Origin: JAMXLO01 sp035492535
Lineage (GTDB): Bacteria > Pseudomonadota > Alphaproteobacteria > Acetobacterales > Acetobacteraceae
NCBI GenBank assembly: GCA_035492535.1
Contig: DATJJM010000197.1
Span: forward strand, 1 to 6,461
Direction of reading: 5' to 3'
DNA length: 6,461 bases
The notes under the pieces were generated by a model that saw only the letters and a program-made list of their open reading frames with translations, was not told where the DNA came from and searched no databases. Shown here piece after piece: positions 1 to 3,549 of the stretch. The translations under genes were made by a program, and so were the position numbers. Every line of letters starts with the position of its first letter. Within the stretch, counting starts at the first letter, position 1.

Positions 1-220
1 CGGCAGATAACGGGCAAGGTCGCCGGTCCGGTACAGCCGATCGCCCTCGACAAAGGGACTGGCGATGAACCGCTCGGCGGTCAGCTCAGGGCGGTTCAGG
101 TAGCCCCGTGCCACCCCCGCCCCGCCAATGTAAAGCTCGCCCACCGCACCGAACGGCACGGGCGCGCCATGGCCATCCAGCAGGTACACCCGCGTGTTGG
201 CAATTGGGCGCCCGATCGGG
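1..220. repeat. Direct repeat R1, copy in A3 (A5-A7 region)
   Basis: This segment aligns without gaps to 3238-3457 in A2, with 18 differences in 220 bases by hand count (about 92% identity). Most differences are silent or conservative. The similarity falls sharply beyond about 225, where the substrate-specificity core begins. It may continue past the window edge. Confidence 0.9.
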
Positions 221-1155
221 ACCACCGACCCATTGAAATCAGCCGGGCAAGTCCAGATCGTCGCGCAGACTGTTGCCTCGGTCGGGCCATAAGCATTGAC
301 CATTGATGCTGGGGCCAGACTTCGGATGAGTTCAGGCTTAGGCAGCTCTCCGGCAAGAATGAGAACTTGCGCAGCCAAACGTTCCGGATCCTTGCTCGTC
401 TGAAGCAACGCTGGGGGTAGTGTCGCGTGGGTGATGGCTTCGCTTCGGAGATAATCCGATAGCTTGTTCCTCGCTTGACGGATCTCTTCCGCAGGCAAGT
501 GCAAAGCCGCTCCGGAGCCAAACGCCATAAGAAGCTCCCAAGCGCTTGCATCAAAAGCGATGGAGGCGAACTGCACGACTCGGCTGTTGGAAGAAGCGCC
601 AAAGAGGCCGACCTGAGCCGACAGCAGATTGACCAACCCCCGATGCTGGACCATGACCCCCTTTGGGGTTCCGGTTGAGCCTGAGGTGTAGATCACATAA
701 GCGAGATGGCCGGATGTGAGGCCAAGCGTGTGCCGGTCTGGGTTCGAAGCCGGCCGTTCGGCCCAGGCGGGCGTGGCCGTCTCCAGATCAATGACCGTCA
801 CCTCGGTCAGCACTTCGGGGCCGAGTGCTGCGCGACCGACGACGTCGCATAGCAGCAGCCGCGGCGCGGCATCGTTGACAACCTGACGCAGCCGCTCGCT
901 GGGATAGGCTGGGTCCAGCGGCAGATAGGCACCGCCCGCCTTCAGGATCGCCAAGATGCCAACCATCATCATCAGGCTGCGTTCGAGGCAGATTGCCACC
1001 GGCTGGTCCGGCTTGACCCCAAGCTCGATCAGAAGATGCGCCAGCCGGTTGGCCCGCGCGTTGAGCTCGCCATAGCTCAGCCGCTCGTTTTCGCAGACCA
1101 GCGCCACCGCCTCCGGCGCCTTTTGCACCTGCGCCTCGAACAGCTCATGGACGCA
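1..1155 (-). other. Adenylation domain A3 (partial), predicted phenylalanine-specific
   Basis: This is the N-terminal subdomain of an amino-acid-activating domain. It starts near CVHELFEAQ and runs off the window after A7. Motifs are LSYGELNARANRLAHLL (A1), AILKAGGAYLPLDP (A2), YVIYTSGSTGTPKG at 663-699 (A3), FDASAWE (A4), NAYGPTE (A5), GELYIGGAGVARGYLNRPE (A6) and YRTGDLARYLP (A7). Pocket residues aligned by eye to GrsA are D (552-550), A (549-547), W (540-538), T (423-421), I (360-358), A (354-352), A (294-292), V (270-268) and C (267-265). The tenth, normally Lys in A10, lies outside. DAWTIAAVC(K) is the phenylalanine code; GrsA has DAWTIAAICK. Other aromatic or bulky substrates remain possible. 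Confidence 0.88.
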
Positions 1156-3549
1156 CTGCTCTGTTGGATAGGCCTCTTCCGTCCGGTTCAGATCCTCCAG
1201 CAGATAGGTGCGCTCCTCAGCCGGCAAGATGTCGAGCTCGCGTACCGGCGTATCCGGGGCATGCTCCAGCGCCTCTGCCAGCTGCTCGAGCGACCGCTGC
1301 ATGTAGCCGCAGATCCGATCCGCCGAGATTGGCTCCGCCACCTGCACAGTGAGGCCCAGCGCCTCGCCAAAATCCTCAACCGACAGGGTCAGCGGATAGT
1401 TAGTGCGTTCCTCCCCGCCCAGCCATTCCATACCCGACAAGACATCATCCGTCCCGGAGCCGGGCACAGCCGGCGCCTTGTTGTGACGATAGTTCAACAG
1501 CGTGCTGAACAGCGGCGCCGACGCCGCAATAGCGCTGCAGCGCTGCGCCAGCGCCAGCGAGGCATGCTCATGTGTCAGCAGCTCGGCCAGCCGGGCGTGC
1601 GTGGTCCGCACGCTCGCCTCGACGGCGGTCCCATCAAGATCAAGCCGCAGCGGCAGGGTGTTGATGAACAGTCCCATGGCGCGGTCGGCGCCGGCGCTGC
1701 CCTGCAGGCGGCCCAGCAGCACCGTGCCGAACACCACCTGCTCGCGGCCGCTGCTGCGCGCCACCACCTGCCCCCACGCCAGATGGCACAGGCTCGCCAG
1801 ACTCACGCCCAGCCGCCGCGCCTGTTCCGCCAGCCGCGCATGGAGCGCTGGCGGCAGCATCCGATACGCCTCACGAACCCCGCCGCCGTCGCCGCGCACC
1901 TCGCTCAAGTTGAAGGGCGTGGTCGGCTCGTCGATGCCGGCCAGCAGCTCCCGGAAGAACGCTTCATCCGCCTTGGCATCACCGCGTAGATGCGCCTGCG
2001 CCACCAGATTGCGGAATGGCTGCGGCGCCGTCAGCTCATGCTCGCGCCCCTCCAGCTTGGCCCGGACTTCAGCATGCATCACGTCCCGGGTTGCGTGATC
2101 CCCGATCAGATGATGCTGCAGCTCCAGCAACAGCCAGCGCGCGCTGCCGGGCTCGCGCGCAATCACAAACCGCAGCAGTGGCGCCCGGCCGAGCTCGATG
2201 CGGTGCCGGCGCGGATCAAACCGGTTCCTGAGCTGCTCAGCGCCAGCGCCATCAGCGCCATCCAGCTGGACCTCGATCACCTCCAGTCGCGCCTTCCGCC
2301 ACACCACCTGGACCGGCCGCGACAACCCCTCCCAGACAAACGAGGTACGCAGGATGTCATGCCGATCTACCACCCGCTGGATCGCGGCAAGATAGCGCGC
2401 GAGCAGCCCACGCTCGGCAAACGCCATCTGCGACACCAGGAGGTATGGATCGCCCTTTGCCGCTAGCAAATGATGGAACAGGATGCCGTCCTGCAGCGGC
2501 GACAGACCGTAAATGTCCTGGATGTTGCAGCCGGGTACCGTGGCGATGATCCGGTCGATCTCGTCCTGCGCGAGCTCGATCAGCGGCAACATCTCCGGCG
2601 TTATCGCCACGCTCCGCTCGGTGATCAGGTTGGCCGGGACTGCCACCTCGTGATGGCGGCCCAGGCGTGCGGCCAGATCCGCGAGCACTGGCTTGACGAA
2701 CAAGGTGCGCACCTCGATGCGCAGTGACCGCCGCCGCAGATGCTCCATCATCTGCACCGCCAAGAGCGAGTGCCCTCCCAGTTCGAAGAAGTTGTCGTGC
2801 CGTCCGACCCGCTCCAGCCCCAGCAGCTCGGCCCAGATCTGCGCCAGCACCGTCTCCATCTCGCCCTGAGGCGGCGCGTAGGTCCGCCGCGCATATGCCT
2901 CGTCGCCCGGGGCCGGTAGCGCTTTTCGATCGAGCTTGCCGTTCAGCGTCAGCGGAAGCGCCGCCAGCCGCACGAACGCACTCGGGACCATGTAGTCCGG
3001 CAGCCCCGCACTCACATGCGCCCGCAAACCGCCGGCAAGATCAGATTCCTCAGCTCCGGCGGCAACGACATACGCAACGAGCCGCTGCTCGCCGCCACCA
3101 TCCTCGCGCGCCACCACCACCGCCTCGCGCACGGAGGCATGCTCGCAAAGCCGCGCCGCAATCTCGCCCGGTTCGATGCGGAAGCCGCGAATCTTTACCT
3201 GGTCGTCGTTGCGCCCTAAAAACTCCAGATTGCCGTCCGGCAGGTAGCGCGCCAGGTCGCCGGTCCGGTACAGCCGGTCGCCCTCGACAAAGGGACTGGG
3301 GATGAACCGCTCCGCGGTCAGCTCAGGGCGGTTCAGGTAGCCCCGCGCCACCCCCGCCCCGCCAATGCAGAGCTCGGCCACCGCACCGAACGGCACAGGC
3401 GCGCCATGACCATCCAGCAAGTAGACCCGCGTGTTGGCAATAGGGCGGCCAATCGGGACGATGGCCTCATCAAACTCAGCCGGGCAGCTCCAGGATGTCA
3501 CGTCGATCGCGGCTTCAGTCGGACCGTAAAGATTGTGCAGGGCGTCCAG
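1..3549 (-). CDS. Nonribosomal peptide synthetase, downstream continuation (A2 end - T2 - C2 dual E/C - A3), open at the window edge
   Basis: This is the continuation of the same NRPS polypeptide after the frameshift. I translated every codon from 3549 to 1 and found no stop. It resumes with LDALHNLYGPTEAAIDVT (core motif A5 of A2), then A6-A10, a carrier protein (FFELGGHSLL), a condensation domain with both an N-terminal HHLLAAKGD motif and HHLIGDH, and an adenylation domain running to the end of motif A7 (YRTGDLARYLP). It has no start of its own: upstream the frame is closed by a TAG at 3568-3570, and it opens in the middle of a conserved domain. It is therefore the second half of one gene. 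If the frameshift is real, this part would not be made as part of the synthetase. The 3' end lies beyond position 1. Confidence 0.94.
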   Translation of the reverse strand, partial: MDALHNLYGPTEAAIDVTSWSCPAEFDEAIVPIGRPIANTRVYLLDGHGAPVPFGAVAELCIGGAGVARGYLNRPELTAERFIPSPFVEGDRLYRTGDLARYLPDGNLEFLGRNDDQVKIRGFRIEPGEIAARLCEHASVREAVVVAREDGGGEQRLVAYVVAAGAEESDLAGGLRAHVSAGLPDYMVPSAFVRLAALPLTLNGKLDRKALPAPGDEAYARRTYAPPQGEMETVLAQIWAELLGLERVGRHDNFFELGGHSLLAVQMMEHLRRRSLRIEVRTLFVKPVLADLAARLGRHHEVAVPANLITERSVAITPEMLPLIELAQDEIDRIIATVPGCNIQDIYGLSPLQDGILFHHLLAAKGDPYLLVSQMAFAERGLLARYLAAIQRVVDRHDILRTSFVWEGLSRPVQVVWRKARLEVIEVQLDGADGAGAEQLRNRFDPRRHRIELGRAPLLRFVIAREPGSARWLLLELQHHLIGDHATRDVMHAEVRAKLEGREHELTAPQPFRNLVAQAHLRGDAKADEAFFRELLAGIDEPTTPFNLSEVRGDGGGVREAYRMLPPALHARLAEQARRLGVSLASLCHLAWGQVVARSSGREQVVFGTVLLGRLQGSAGADRAMGLFINTLPLRLDLDGTAVEASVRTTHARLAELLTHEHASLALAQRCSAIAASAPLFSTLLNYRHNKAPAVPGSGTDDVLSGMEWLGGEERTNYPLTLSVEDFGEALGLTVQVAEPISADRICGYMQRSLEQLAEALEHAPDTPVRELDILPAEERTYLLEDLNRTEEAYPTEQCVHELFEAQVQKAPEAVALVCENERLSYGELNARANRLAHLLIELGVKPDQPVAICLERSLMMMVGILAILKAGGAYLPLDPAYPSERLRQVVNDAAPRLLLCDVVGRAALGPEVLTEVTVIDLETATPAWAERPASNPDRHTLGLTSGHLAYVIYTSGSTGTPKGVMVQHRGLVNLLSAQVGLFGASSNSRVVQFASIAFDASAWELLMAFGSGAALHLPAEEIRQARNKLSDYLRSEAITHATLPPALLQTSKDPERLAAQVLILAGELPKPELIRSLAPASMVNAYGPTEATVCATIWTCPADFNGSVVPIGRPIANTRVYLLDGHGAPVPFGAVGELYIGGAGVARGYLNRPELTAERFIASPFVEGDRLYRTGDLARYLP
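1243..2562 (-). other. Condensation domain C2, dual epimerization/condensation type
   Basis: This domain follows T2 directly. It opens with IQDIYGLSPLQDGILFHH, in which HHLLAAKGD (2449-2475) matches HH[I/L]xxxxGD, the extra N-terminal motif described for dual E/C domains (the arthrofactin family). Other motifs are RHDILRTSF (C2), HHLIGDH at 2095-2115 (C3, with His where HHxxxDG has Gly), FGTVLLGR (C5), MGLFINTLPLRLD (C6) and HEHASLALAQ (C7). Both His motifs are intact. The inferred role is to epimerize the T2-bound chain end (serine) and then join it to the residue of A3. No separate E domain lies between T2 and C2, which agrees. A plain DCL domain is the main alternative, but a DCL would need an upstream E domain. 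Confidence 0.85.
2449..2475 (-). other. N-terminal second His motif HHLLAAKGD of the dual E/C domain
   Basis: The nine codons read H H L L A A K G D and fit HH[I/L]xxxxGD exactly. In published dual E/C domains this motif sits near the N-terminus in addition to the catalytic HHxxxDG. C1 lacks it at the corresponding place. This motif is the main reason for calling C2 a dual domain. Confidence 0.85.
2661..2880 (-). other. Carrier protein domain T2 (PCP)
   Basis: This carrier protein has HDNFFELGGHSLL; the serine to be phosphopantetheinylated is the codon at 2767-2769. It would carry the serine activated by A2. Its partner downstream is the dual E/C-type domain C2, which would invert the alpha carbon of the carrier-bound residue before condensation. 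The following segment, FVKPVLADLAARLG, is the usual end of a carrier domain. Confidence 0.94.
2931..3003. repeat. Direct repeat R2, copy in A2 (A9-A10 region)
   Basis: The 73 bases match 6128-6200 with only two differences. They encode the stretch from PDYMVPSAF to NGKL (motifs A9 and A10). This is more conserved at the DNA level than protein constraint alone would require. Confidence 0.9.
3238..3457. repeat. Direct repeat R1, copy in A2 (A5-A7 region)
   Basis: This is the partner of 1-220, in the same orientation and the same position within the adenylation domain, 3237 bases away. It encodes the segment from GRPIANTRVY to GDLARYLP. Such identity between modules of one gene favours recombination and also causes assembly errors. 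Confidence 0.9.

Noticed and set aside
96..602. Minus-strand open frame of 168 codons in another register
   Set aside because: It overlaps A3, whose own frame has all the core motifs. The alternative translation has no motif and is Ser/Arg-rich.
1036..1989. Plus-strand open frame of 317 codons, and 1990-2466 beside it
   Set aside because: Both are antisense to the dual condensation domain and the start of A3, with Arg/Gln-rich low-complexity translations. They are composition shadows.
3498..3549. Two separate NRPS genes meeting in the middle of A2
   Set aside because: The junction lies inside a conserved domain, without a start codon context, ribosome binding site or docking region. Real NRPS subunit borders lie between domains.
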